From NCBI GenBank assembly GCA_001662425.1, contig BDDC01000106.1, forward strand, positions 1 to 64,000: DNA of 64,000 nt, in the 5' to 3' direction. The notes under the pieces were generated by a model. The model was not told the DNA's origin and did no database searches. It saw nothing but the letters and a program-made list of their open reading frames with translations. This document shows, piece by piece, positions 35,901 through 46,486 of the stretch. Source of the stretch: Chlamydomonas sphaeroides. Lineage: Eukaryota; Chlorophyta; Chlorophyceae; Chlamydomonadales; Chlamydomonadaceae. The stretch's first letter is position 1. Every line of letters begins with the position of its first letter. A program made the position numbers and the translations under genes.

Positions 35901-38900
35901 CCACGCAGCCAAGCCAGGGCTTGCGCGGCCTGCTCACAGCGCTAGGCCGCCACCCGCCCCTCGCCACCAGGCCCTCGCCACGCCCCCATCACGCCCTCAC
36001 GCCCTCATCGCCCCTCCATGCCCCCAGGCACGCCCATCTCCTCCAACGTCAACGAGGTGCAGGGGCTGTGCGAGTTCCTGTCGTACGAGCCCTTCTACCA
36101 CTCCGCCGTGTGGCGCCAGCTCATACACGCGCCCTTCGTGCGCCGCTCCGCGCTGGGCGCGGCAGCCTTCCGGTGAGGCGGCGGCGCGGCACGAGGGGGC
36201 CTTGGCCTTGGCTTGGCCTTGGCTTGGCTTGGCTGCAGGCGGCTTTGCTTGACCCGCAGTGCCGTGCCGTGTCCTGTAACCCGCCCATCGTTCTTTCACC
36301 CCGCCTCTCCCCGCGCGCCCCTCCCCCGCCTCGGCCCCTGCCAGCGCGCTGCTACGCGGCGTGATGCTGCGGCGCACCAAGGCGGCGGTGGAGTCGCAGC
36401 TGGCGCTGCCGCCGTGCGCGCAGGAGGACCTGCTGGTGGAGCTGGGCGGCGTGGAGCGGGCCTTCTACGACAACCACAAGGTGGGGGCCGGGGGGGAGGC
36501 GGGTTGAAAAAGGCAGGGGAAGTGTGTGTTTGTGTTTGTGTGGGCGAGGGGAGGGCGGGCGGTGGGGAGGGCCTTGTAAGACAACCTTAAGGTGGTTTGG
36601 CAAGACCGGCAGGGGAGGTATCGGGAGAATGCGGCCGGTGAGTGTGTCCGTGGTGGGCGTGGGGGGTGAAACTTGAGGGAGGCGCTGATCAGGAGCGGGC
36701 CTTTCACGAGCGGGAGCACCGACTGCACTCCTACCCCGACCGCCCTCCCTTGCCTCCCTTGCCAGGCCCGCTACCTGGCCGCCCTCAGCGCCTACCGCTC
36801 CGCCCACTCCGCCGCCGAGGCCGAGCAGGCCGAGGGCGACGACGAGGGCGACAAGGCCAGGGCCGGCGCGGGCGGCCGCGGCGGCGCCGCCGCCGCCTCG
36901 CGCAGCCGAGGCCGCGGGCGGCGCGGCGGCGCCGCCGGCTCCACTGCTGATGACAGCCGCCGTGCTGCCGTAAGGTAGGGCTGCGGTGCGGGGTGAGGCA
37001 AGGGTGGTACGCCCAGTGGTACGGTACGGTAGCCACGGTGTGCTTTACCAGGCCGCAGCGCAGCGGAAAGGCCACCTCCTGGAGGCCACGGTACCCGGGC
37101 CACGAGGCGACAGGCGCTTGGCTGCCGGGGGTTGGAGCCCGGGGCGTGTGGTCGCAGAGGCTGCTGGTCGGCCAGCAGGCCGTGGCGTCTGGGTGGGGCG
37201 GGGCCCGGCCAGGAGGGCGGGCGGGCTGCAGGCGGCGGCGTGCCAGCGCGCCCGCTGCCGCCACTGCCGCTGACTGCCCTTCCCTGCTCCCTCGACTCGC
37301 CCCGCAGCGCCTTCCACCGGGCGCAGTCGGCGCTGGTGGCGCTGCGGCAGTGCTGCTGCCACCCCCAGGTGCGGTGCGGTGCGGTGAGGTGCGGTGCAAT
37401 GAGGCGATGGTGCCGGAGTCTCGGGCAGCCCGCCGCGCCCACGTGCGTCCCTCGTCCCAGGGCAGCTCGCCACCCGATCCCGCCCTCCCACCTGTCCTGC
37501 GCCAACCCGGGCTGCTGCCGCGCCTTCCGTAACCCCCACACAGCCTCATGCCACGCCAGGCCCCGGCAGGCGGCCTTCCCGCCTCTCCCCTGCTGCTGAG
37601 CCGCGCTGGCGCACTCGGGCCCCTCGCAGATCGTGCGCTCCGAGGCGGACGCGGCCGAGGGCGGCAAGCGCGGCCGGGCCAAGGCGCGAGCCGCTCAGGC
37701 CAAGGCCAAGAAGGACGGCGGCGCCGCCGGAGGTGCCGGGGGCGCCGCAGAGCCGCGGTACAGCCTGCGCCAGATCATGGCGCGCATGGTGGCCGACAAG
37801 TACGGCGCGTACGACCAGGTACGATACCGTGTACGGCATGCGCAGAGTGCGGTGCGGCTACGGAGGGTACGGCAGCTGCATGCTCGCGCTGTGCACAGAC
37901 GGCCCTGCAACATGTCGTGTGCCGTGCCGTGTCCTGTCGTGCCCCGCCATGCCTTGGTGCCGCTGTGCTCTGCTCCCCGTGCCCCCCATGCTGCTATTGC
38001 TGCTCTTGTCCTCGCCGCTATTGCTGCTCTTGTTCTCGCCGTTATTGCTGCTCTTGTTCTCGCCGTTATTGCTGCTCTTGTTCTCGCCGTTATTGCTGCT
38101 CTTGTTTTATTGCTGCAGGCGGTGGCCAGTGTGGTGTCTGCGCTTATGCAGCAGGCGGCGCTGGCCTACTTTGACGCCCCCGCACCGCAACCCGGAGCCG
38201 ACCTGCCCCAACGGCCCAGTCTGACGGATAGGCTGGGCGGCCCGGGGCTCGGCGGCGGCGGCGGCGACGGCGAGGCGGCGGGCAACAAAGTGACGGGTAG
38301 GCTCGCGCAAGCGGCGGCGGCGGCGGCGGCGGCGGCGCGCGCGTGTGCGGACGCGGACGCGGAAGTGGACGCCCTTGCCGGAGCCGGGCCGGGAGCGCGC
38401 GGCGGGGCGGGGCCAAGGGCGGTGCTCCGCGATGCGGCGGCGGCGTTGAACGCGGCGGCGGGCCTGGCGGCGGCGGCGGCGGTGGCGGTCGGGAAGCCCG
38501 CGGTTGGCGGTGGCGACTGCGGCGACAATATGCCGTTCTCACAGCCTCTCTCCCAGCCTCTGTCGCAGCCGTTCTCCCAGCCCCCACCCCAGCCGCGTTG
38601 CAGGCCGCAGCCGCAGTCCCAGTCCCAGCCCCAACCCCAGCACGGCGGCGGTGTTGCGTTGGCCGGCGGCCGGGGGATAGCGGCGGCAGTACAGCAGATC
38701 TGGGGTAGGGGCCTGCGCTGGCTGCAGCCGGCGGCGGGCGCCGGCAGCTCCTCTGGCGCCCGCGTAGCTGCGGCCTCGGGGCCCGGGGCTGCGGCTGGGG
38801 CAGGAAGCGGTAGCGCGGCCGACGGCGGCAGCGGCGGCGGCGCTGGCGGCAGGCAGCCGCCGCCGCCGCCGCCAGCTAGCATCCCGCCGCCGCCACCCAT

Positions 38901-41900
38901 GCCTGTCGATGTCTCGCCCCAACTGGCCGCCGCCGTCGCATTCGTCGCCACAGAAGGCGGCGCCAGTGGCAGCGGCAACGGCAGCGCCGCCGGAGGCTCT
39001 GCCGCCGACGGAACCGCCGCTGACCCTTCTGTAGCCGCTGCTCCCGCCGCTGGCGGCGCCGCCGCCGAGCCAGGTGGCGCCGCCGCCGAGCCTGGCGGCG
39101 CCGCCGCCGAGCCTGGCGGCGCCGCAGCTGACGCTGCGCTGGTGGAGCTGGTGGCCCTCTGCCGCCGCACGGCCGTCCTGGTGGGGGCGACTGACATCCT
39201 GGCCCAGGCCCGAGTGAGGGGCGCCGATGGCGCCGTCGACTGGGAGCGCGCCGCCGCCTGCGCCGCCGGCGGCCGCGACGGCGCAGCAGGTCCTGGCGCG
39301 GGCGCCGACGGCGGCGAGGGCAGCGGCGCCGGCGGCGCCGCGGCCCCTGCCGGCGGCACCGCCGGTCTGCCGGCGGCGCAGGCGGTGGAGCGGGCGGGCG
39401 ACCGGAGGTGGGCTGCTCGAGCCTGAGCCGCTGCGGCGGCGTGTGGTTTTGGTCATGGTTTTGGTCACTCGCCGCACGGGGCGAGGGCCGCGCAGGGGCG
39501 CCATGAGGCGCCCTGCATCCAGTGCCGCCCCCATTGCCCCTCCTCCGCTGCCTCCGGGCGCTCATTGCCGCCTCCGCTGCCTCCGGGCGAGGGCAAGGGG
39601 CCAACGTCTGGCGCTGTGAGGTGTCCTCCTCGACCACAGCTGCCCCTCGCGCTGCCCCTCCTCCGCTGCCCCCCCCCCACACACACAGGCGGCGCTGGCA
39701 GCGGCTGCAGCTGGAGGCCCTGATGCTGCGAGCCTACATAGGCGCGCTCAAGGTACAGCAGTACGGCAAGAACCCGGCAGCCAGGCTGCCGTACAGCGAG
39801 CCGTGCGAAGAGAGCAGCGCGCATGCTTCCAGCCTGCGAGTCGCCAATCCCAGTCACGACGCCGCTGCAGCGCCACCCGCCGCCCGAGGCTGGGCCTGCC
39901 ACCGCCTACATCCCTTCATCCCTGCCACAGCGGCGCGAGGTGCAATCGTCCCACCTCAGCTGCAGCTACTGCCACCGCCCGCAACACCTGCATCCCCGCC
40001 CTGCCTGCCAGCGGTCCTCTTCGGCCCTCACCTCCCTCCCTCCACCCCTCGCTCCCCCCTCGCCGCAGGCCCCTCCCGGCACCATCCAGCTGCTGGCCGC
40101 CAAGGCCGCGGCCCGCACCATGCGCAACGCGGTGGCGCAGGCGGTCGAGCGCGCCGAGTACGCGGGCGAGCTGGCGCAGCGGCGCATGCAGCAGCTGGAG
40201 GCGGCGCGCGCGGGCTGGGCGGAGGCGCAGGAGGCGCTGGCGGCGGAGGCGGCGGTGGCGGCGGTGGCGGCCGCGGAGGCGGCCGCGGCGGGCGGGGCGC
40301 CGCCGGCCGACGGCGGCGCGGCGGCGGCGGCAGCGGCCAAGAAGCAGCAGCTGCAGCACCCGTCAAAGGTGAGGGCCGCGGGGCTGCGCAGGCGGCTACC
40401 CCTCACGCCCGGCCCGTAGGCGAGCAGCGCCGTACGGCTGCCGGGGCGCATGTTGCTCTGCAGCATGTCCTTTCCGTGGTTGGGGCCGTATGTGGCTACA
40501 AGGGCACGTCGGGCACGTCCGCACGTGGGAGTCCTTTGCCCGCACGTTCCTCGACATGCCGCATGTTCGTAACGCCTCCTATGGTCCTCGATGAAGCTCG
40601 ATGGAGTGTATTGACTCTACATGACCTCACATCTTGTATTGATGAACCCGATACAACGAAGATGAAGCTCGATATACTCAACATGCCGCATGCCATGCCC
40701 GTGTCGCCCCACGTGGTCGCAGCAACGCCTGCAGCAGGCGGTGCGGCTGGAGAAGGATGCCCACGAAAGCGTAGAGCGCAGCAAGGTCCGCGTGGCCGCC
40801 GCCGAGGCGGACGCGGCGGTGGCCGAGGCCGCGGCGGCGGCGGCCGCCGCCGAGGCGCCGGGGGAAGTGGCGGCGGCGGCTGGGGCGTGGGACCAGATCC
40901 AGATCGCGATCAACGACCTCCGGATCCAGCTTAACATGGATCCGGTGGAGCTCATGCTGTCGGAGACGGAGCTGCGGAGAAGCCGCCGCGCGGGCGGCGC
41001 CGACGACGGCGGGACCGCGGCCGCGGCCGCAGTCGCGGGCGCAGCCGGCGGCGACGCTGGCGGAGGCGCAGGTAGGCGCGCCTCATGAACGCGGCGGGGT
41101 CCTTCGCTGCATATGGAGAGTAGCCAGCCCAGCCTGGCCAACTACGTCTGTTGTCGCGCCCCTTTTCCTTTCCTTGGCATTCCTCATCCTTTTTGTTTGT
41201 TTTGTAACCTCTCTCGCGCCGCATTTGTGCGCCGCCCTTGCCGCGCAGGGCCCAGCAGCGGCCCCGGCCGCCGCAGCCGCGCCAGCGCCCGCGCGCGCGC
41301 CGCGCTGGCGGCGCTGGGCGACGGCGGCGGCTCGTCTACGTCGCCCTCGGAGGACGAGTGGAACTCGGCTGACGACGACTCGGACAGCTCCGGCGGCAGG
41401 GGCGCGAGGGGCCGCAAGCGGTGCGTCAGCCGGCCTCCGTACCTTGTGTCTGGTGCAGGGGTGCAGCGCTCCCTAGCCCTCGTGAGAGCCGGTGCCTTCG
41501 CTGCTGCTCCTGCCCCACTCCGCTAGCCGCCCCCTGCACTTGCTGTGGCCCCAACCAAGCCCCTGCCTGCTCTCGCCCCCAACCTCACCTCACCTCACCT
41601 CCCACCACACCCCACCTCACCTCCCGCAGCGGCGCCACCGAGGCGCAGCTGCGCAGCCCCGGCAGCAAGCGCAGCCGGCGGCACGGCCACGGCCACGGCC
41701 ACGGCCAGGGGCGTCATGGCGCAGCGGCCGCCGGCGGTGGTGGCGAGGGCGGCGTGGCTGGGCTGCTGGTGTCGCTGGGCGGCACCGAGTACCAGGAGGC
41801 GGTGTTCAGGTGGGGCTGCGGGAAGGGGCGGAGGGGGTGGGGTTTTGGCTCGCGGGTTCGTGGCGGGGTGGGGCGGCACGGAGTACCACGAGGCGGTGTT

Positions 41901-44900
41901 CGGGTGGGCCGGGGTCGGCACCTGGAAGGTACCAAGTCACGGTGTTTGCTGGGGTCGGCAGGGGAGGGCAACCTGGGTGCAGTGACGCGGCTAGCGGGCC
42001 CCAAGCATGCTCCCCGCTTCAATGCATGCCGACACGCCGTGCCCCAATGCCCCGCCCCTTCCTCGCTGCACGCGTGTCGACCATGCGCCCCCTTTTGCTG
42101 CGCTCCCGCCATCCTTCCATCCCCTGATCCCGGCCTCCCCTTCCTGCGCCGCAGGGGTGAGACGGCCATCAAGGCCTTCCAGCTCGCCACCGCCCGCCGC
42201 GAGGCCCGCGAGGCCGCCCGCGCCGCCAAGGGCGCCAAGTCCACGGCCGCCGCGCGCCCGGGCGACGAGGGCGAGGAGGACGAGGCGGCGGCGGAGCAGC
42301 GGCGGCTGGCGGCGGCCGTGCGCGAGAAGTGGGGCGCGCTGCAGCACATCATGCACGAGTGAGGCGCGGGTTGCGGGATGGGGAGGGGGAGAGGGCAAGG
42401 TAAGATGGGGTGGGCGGTGGGACGGGGAGGGTTTAAGGGACGCGTGCCCGAGGGCTGGTGCGGTACGACGCATGTGCGCTTCAGAAGCAGCATGCACGAG
42501 TGAGGCGCGGGGGGTTGGGGCGGGTTGCGCTCATGTGGAGGTAGCGACGCATCCTCTGTCGGGCTGGCACCCAGGTGTCAGGCTCGCCGCACAGGCTACG
42601 TGCGCGCCGCGACGGTGGATGCGAGGGTCCCCACAAGGGCGGTCTGGGCAGCCCCGAAGCTGGTCTTGCCCACCCCGTCGCTGCGCCGCGTTCTCTTTCC
42701 TCCCCTCCGCAGGCAGGAGCAGCAGGGCATGGCCGTGGACCTGCCGCCGCCCGCAGCAGCAGCAGCCGGCGACGCCGGCGACGCCGGGCCCTCCGGCGCC
42801 GCAGCCACAGCGGGCCCAAGCTCGGCAGCCGCCGACCCCGGCGCCGCCGGGCCCTCGGCCCCGGGCCCCAGCGGCAGCGGCGCCGCCAGCCCCGCCGGGG
42901 CGTCCCCCGGCGGCGCCGCCACGGGCGCTGCCGACGGCGGCGACGGTCGGCCCTCGGCCGCCGAGTTCTGCTGCCCCATCTGCCTGGACTCGGAGCCGGA
43001 GCGCCGCAGCGTCACCAGCTGCGGCCACATCTTCTGCTCCGAGTGCATCCACGACATCGTGCACGTGGGGCCGTGGGGCGAGGGGGGGGCGGGTGGAGGG
43101 AGAGGGGCTGCGGGGCTGCGGGGCCGCGTCGCTCAGGTCGGCAGGCACTGCTGCCGCGCCCTGCCCGGCAGCGTCTGCGCCCTTCGCATCCACCGCTGCT
43201 GCCGCCCCCCACTGCCCGACTGGTGCTCGCGCAGTCGCGGGGCACGGCGCCCTGCCCCATCTGCCGCCAGCCGCTCAAGGCGTCCGACCTGGCGGACTCG
43301 TGAGTCGCACCAGCGGTCCGGGGCCGCTGCGGCCGGGCGCATCGGGGGAAGGGGGTTGGATGACAGCCGAGGGGGTTTTGTTGCGGCGCGTGTGTGCGCT
43401 GCAGCAGCAGAGGAGGCAGGGCAGCGAGACCCCCAGTAAGCTGGCGGACGCGTGGGCAGCCAGCGCGCTCCGCTCGCCCTCCCCCTCCCATGCCCTGCCT
43501 CCCTGCCTCCTCCTACCTCTGTGTGCCCGACGCCGCGGCGGTGCAGCTGTTCGCGCGGTGCCACCAGTGCCAAATACGACACGCTCCCTCCCTGCCTCCC
43601 CCTGCCCCCCCCCTTACCCTAGCGTGCCCGACGCCGAGGCGGTGGACCTGGATGCGCCGCCCGCCCCCGCCATGGTGGGCGCCGACGGCAACGCAGACTA
43701 CGGCGCCAAGGTGGGCCCTTTGCTGATGAGGTGGAAAGGGAGCAGCGAGCAGGCATGCAGTGGTTGTGTTGGGGTGCGTGAAGGGAGAGGACCTGCTGGC
43801 AGCCGGTGATCTCCTTCCTCCCTCCGCGCATGTTCCGCACACACACCTGCCCCTCCTGCCCCCTGCTGGCCCCCCCTGGCCCCCTCAGGTCAAGGCGCTG
43901 CTGTGCGAGCTGCGGCGCATGGACGACCAGGAGCCGGGCTGCAAGGTGGGAGGATGTGGGCGAGGGGCGGGTGGTAAGGAGGCGTGTGTGCTCAAGTGTT
44001 GAGCAGGACAGAACCCCACACGCGGCACAGCACGCCCCGGCGGGTAGAGTGGCGCGGTTCCATGCGCCAGTGCGGAAGCGAGGCGCAGCCTGCCCTGGGT
44101 GGAGTGGCGCGTCGATGTGTGTTTTGGGTTTTGGGTTGGCCTGTGACTGGGCTGCGTCGCATGCACGGCCTGGAGCTGGGCTGCAGGTGGGGCGGGGGGG
44201 GGCTCGCGTGCGAGGGGCAGTGAGGCCGAGCGCGCAGGGATCTGTGTGTGGAGTGATGGGGCTGGGCCTCGGCTGCGAGGGATGTACGGTATGCACGTCG
44301 GAGAGCACGGTTGCAAAGTAAAGCCTTGGTCGGAGCTTGGGCCCGACTTGCCGCAGTCGGATGAACCCGACTGCGTCCATGACGAGCGCCCGAGCGCGAT
44401 CCACCCTGATCAACCCTGCCGTGCAGCCCCTGGTCCTGGGCTGCGTCGCTGCCCCTCTGCCCGGGGCACCTCGCCCTTCCCCTCCCTCCACCCTCGCTCC
44501 ACCCTCGCTGCACCCCTTCGCCCCGCTCCCTGCCCTGCACGCAGTCGCTGGTGTTCAGCTCCTGGGCGCGGCTGCTCAAGCTGGTGCACGAGGCGCTCAC
44601 CGCCAACGGTGGGGCTGTGGGCGGGCCGCGCGGAAGAGACCCGCATGGCACGCCGTGGGGCTGGGGCGGGGGGGGGGGGGAAGNNNNNNNNNNNNNNNNN
44701 NNNNNNNNNNNNNNNNNNNNNNNNNNNNNNNNNNNNNNNNNNNNNNNNNNNNNNNNNNNNNNNNNNNNNNNNNNNNNNNNNNNNNNNNNNNNNNNNNNNN
44801 NNNNNNNNNNNNNNNNNNNNNNNNNNNNNNNNNNNNNNNNNNNNNNNNNNNNNNNNNNNNNNNNNNNNNNNNNNNNNNNNNNNNNNNNNNNNNNNNNNNN

Positions 44901-46486
44901 NNNNNNNNNNNNNNNNNNNNNNNNNNNNNNNNNNNNNNNNNNNNNNNNNNNNNNNNNNNNNNNNNNNNNNNNNNNNNNNNNNNNNNNNNNNNNNNNNNNN
45001 NNNNNNNNNNNNNNNNNNNNNNNNNNNNNNNNNNNNNNNNNNNNNNGCCGCTTCACTCGGCCCACCCCTCCCCCCTTGCTCCGCTCCCCTACCCGCAGGC
45101 ATCCGCTGCGCCAGCCTGGTGGGCTCCAGCCCCGAGGCCAGGCAGGCGGCACTGGACACGTTCATCAACGACCCCGACTGCCAGGTGCGGAGAGGGGAGG
45201 GGGGATGACAGGAGCGTGGGCCTCGAGGAACCCACCCCCTGGACGCCACCCCCGGTAGGCCCCTACTTTCATCATGATCTTGCCGTGCCCTTTCCCTCCC
45301 ATCCATCGCGCCCCTCCCCTCCCATACCCACCCCTGCCAGGTGCTGCTGCTAATGAAGAGCACCAGCGGAGGAGCGGCGGGTGCGGCCCCCCATGGGTGT
45401 CGGGGGTCGCGGAAGCATGCCCTTTTTGGTTCAGACTTGCGTCAGCCCACTGGCCGACTCGCCGCAGCCGAGCAATGGACCGCGTGCAATTGCAATTCTT
45501 ACCCACCTCCACCCCTTACTTTCCCACACTGCCCCTCCCCCTCACCCCACCAGGCCTGACGTTGACGGTGGCGCACACGGCGTTCATCCTGGAGCCAGCT
45601 ATGAACCCAGGGCTGGAGGTGCGCGGGTGTGGGCTGAATGGCCGTGCCTAGGTGCTCTCACCAGTAGAAAGTGTGACGCTAAGAGCGTGTGGGCCGACTG
45701 TGCCGTACGGCGGCGGCGTGTGTGCCGTGCGCTGCCCGCGCTGTGGAGCCGACCGTGGCCCCCGTGCCGGGGGCTCACAGGCGTGCCGTGGTGTGGCCGA
45801 GGTGCTGTTGTCGTGCCTCATTCCGCAACCCATTCATGCACGCGGTCCCCGCCTCGCCGCCCCTGCGCCGCCACACAAGACATACACCTCACCCTCGCCG
45901 CCGCTGCTGCGCTACCCGCGCCGCGCGCTGCTGCCACGCCGCCGAGCTCCCGCGCGCTCACCAGTTTGTGCTCTAAACCTGCTCCCCCCCCCCACACACA
46001 CACACGTGCCGCGTGTGGGGTTCTTTTCTACCTAAAACTGGAACACACCAACCCGCCAACCCGCTGCACCCCAATGGCCCCCAGGCCCAGGCCGCGGCGC
46101 GCATCTGCCGGCTGGGCCAGGACCGGCCCACGCGCGTGGTCCGCATCATCGCGCAGGACACTGTGGAGGAGCGGTGAGCAAACTGCAGCCAGGATGGGGG
46201 CGGCCGGGGCGAGGGCTGCGGCTCTCAGCCAGCTGCACTGCACTCGCGGCAAGGTGGCTTCTCACCTGCTGCTCTCCGCCGCTTCAAGCCCTCCGCCTCC
46301 TTCCCTCCTCCCCGCGGCCCCAGGGTGCTGGCCCTGCAGCAAGCCAAGCAGGCATCCGGCGACGCGGGCCGGCAGCAGGCAGCCGCAGCAGCGGTGGCTG
46401 CGCCGGGCGGCGAGGAGGGCGAGCCGGCGGTGCAGACCGAGGCGGTGGACGGCGGAACGCTGCTGCGCTTCTTTGACGGACTCTAG
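26946..46486 (+). CDS. SHPRH: SHPRH-type SNF2 translocase / RING E3 ubiquitin ligase with N-terminal UBA/CUE-like modules
   Basis: Exons: 26946-27205, 27350-27459, 27769-28347, 28570-28712, 29133-29255, 29539-29691, 29818-30048, 30346-30474, 30816-31283, 31530-31609, 31739-31917, 32186-32292, 32588-32695, 32924-33007, 33382-33501, 33902-34267, 34486-34538, 34990-35251, 35477-35659, 35782-35824, 36028-36172, 36345-36480, 36766-36974, 37308-37368, 37630-37818, 38119-39407, 39689-39752, 40069-40368, 40723-41071, 41249-41420, 41630-41809, 42155-42358, 42713-43064, 43235-43299, 43623-43710, 43889-43945, 44545-44608, 45099-45184, 45341-45380, 45554-45618, 46085-46173, 46324-46486; about 2715 residues, in phase throughout, even across the gap. 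Two UBA/CUE-like helices come first. The helicase shows YQLQGLEWMLRRE, DE-MGLGKS (about 957-964), DEAQ (1232), TGTPISSNVNEVQGL, MLRRTK and LRQCCCHPQ. Ala/Gly-rich coiled inserts precede a C3HC4 RING (CPIC, CGHIFCSEC, CPIC; about 2440-2490). The C half has LVFSSW, STSGGAAGL and ARICRLGQDRPTR. A RING between helicase halves is the SHPRH plan; SHPRH and yeast Rad5 polyubiquitinate PCNA. No PHD or linker-histone domain was seen. Confidence 0.8.
27942..28040 (+). repeat. in-frame GGSGSGA coding repeat
   Basis: A repeat of about 21 bases within exon 3 of the SHPRH-like gene encodes a flexible Gly/Ser/Ala linker. It keeps the frame and so behaves as a length-variable linker. Confidence 0.85.
28853..28898. 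repeat. 7-bp tandem repeat (GGAGTGA)n
   Basis: Six or so copies lie in the intron between exons 4 and 5 of the SHPRH-like gene. Confidence 0.9.
29020..29113. repeat. 5-bp tandem repeat (CCCTG)n
   Basis: Nearly pure CCCTG units fill the last ~100 bases of the intron before exon 5 and form its pyrimidine-rich 3' end. One unit has a T variant (CCTTG). Confidence 0.95.
29415..29490. repeat. 16-18-bp minisatellite (GGGCTCTCGTCGGGGCA)n
   Basis: Four to five imperfect copies lie in the intron between exons 5 and 6 of the SHPRH-like gene. Confidence 0.8.
32373..32575. repeat. C-rich minisatellite of about 45-50 bp units
   Basis: Four to five copies of a unit starting CACCTCGCCTGCTCCC fill the intron before exon 13 of the SHPRH-like gene, up to its acceptor. 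Confidence 0.85.
32768..32830 (+). repeat. decayed copy of exon 13 end plus donor, in intron 13
   Basis: The segment matches 32673-32730, the last codons of exon 13 (PKLYQLQ) and the first intron bases. The copy reads AAGCTCTACCAGCTGCGG and has lost the GT donor. Confidence 0.8.
33502..33746 (+). repeat. two extra tandem copies of exon 15 end and its donor
   Basis: The end of exon 15 (GGTCGGFLCDE, next to Walker A) and the start of its intron recur twice. Units of about 122-123 bases place donor-like sites at 33502 (used), 33624 (GTGAGA) and 33747 (GTACGG). Confidence 0.9.
34539..34790 (+). repeat. two extra tandem copies of exon 17 end and its donor
   Basis: The exon 17 ending (GCCATCACCTG then GTGGGG) recurs with donors at 34539 (used), 34640 and 34758, in units of about 101 and 118 bases. 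The third copy is decayed (cccataatctg). Confidence 0.85.
36566..36595 (+). repeat. decayed copy of exon 22 end in intron 22
   Basis: GGGCCTTGTAAGACAACCTTAAG followed by GTGG resembles the exon 22 end (GGGCCTTCTACGACAACCACAAG then GTGG, ending 36480). The copy has acquired an in-frame stop. Confidence 0.75.
37993..38118 (+). repeat. 24-bp minisatellite running into the exon 26 acceptor
   Basis: Five copies of a pyrimidine-rich unit (G(C/T)TATTGCTGCTCTTGTTCTCGCC) end in TTATTGCTGCAG, the acceptor of exon 26. The last unit supplies the splice site itself. Confidence 0.9.
39055..39126 (+). repeat. in-frame AAAEPGG coding repeat
   Basis: Three to four 21-base units in exon 26 of the SHPRH-like gene encode a low-complexity linker within the large insert that separates the helicase halves. 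Confidence 0.85.
41870..41912 (+). repeat. decayed copy of exon 31 end in intron 31
   Basis: GGCGGCACGGAGTACCACGAGGCGGTGTTCGGGTGGG resembles the end of exon 31 and its donor (GGCGGCACCGAGTACCAGGAGGCGGTGTTCAG then GTGGGG, ending 41809). Confidence 0.85.
42483..42515 (+). repeat. copy of exon 32 end and donor in intron 32
   Basis: AGCAGCATGCACGA followed by GTGAGGCGCGGG repeats the end of exon 32 and its donor (CAGCACATCATGCACGA then GTGAGGCGCGGG at 42359). Confidence 0.8.
43519..43550 (+). repeat. copy of exon 35 start within intron 34
   Basis: GTGCCCGACGCCGCGGCGGTGCAGCTG resembles the start of exon 35 (GTGCCCGACGCCGAGGCGGTGGACCTG at 43624), here on the acceptor side. Confidence 0.7.
43984..44036 (+). 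repeat. dispersed repeat, copy B
   Basis: Same family as 8131-8181. This copy lies in the intron between exons 36 and 37 of the SHPRH-like gene. Confidence 0.6.
44684..45046. other. assembly gap (N run)
   Basis: The gap follows a poly-G run and lies within the intron between exons 37 and 38 of the SHPRH-like gene. The codon split across this intron (G then GC) keeps the frame, so no coding exon need be missing. Confidence 0.95.
46005..46048 (-). repeat. dispersed repeat, copy C (inverted)
   Basis: The reverse complement aligns with copies A and B across GTGTGTTC...AGAACCCCACACGCGG. It lies in the intron before exon 41 of the SHPRH-like gene. Confidence 0.5.

Noticed and set aside
39905..40068. 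Possible extra exon with Cys and His (CSYCH) upstream of exon 28
   Set aside because: The frame is open and joins exon 28, but the stretch turns into Pro/Ser-rich intron-like sequence with a good acceptor at 40068; without transcripts the shorter exon is simpler.
41584..41628. CTCAC repeats as a regulatory element
   Set aside because: They form the pyrimidine-rich end of an intron just before the exon 31 acceptor, which explains them.
43992..45152. 386-codon minus-strand open frame, partly of unknown residues
   Set aside because: It crosses the N gap, so its length is artificial, and it is antisense to exon 37 of the SHPRH-like gene.
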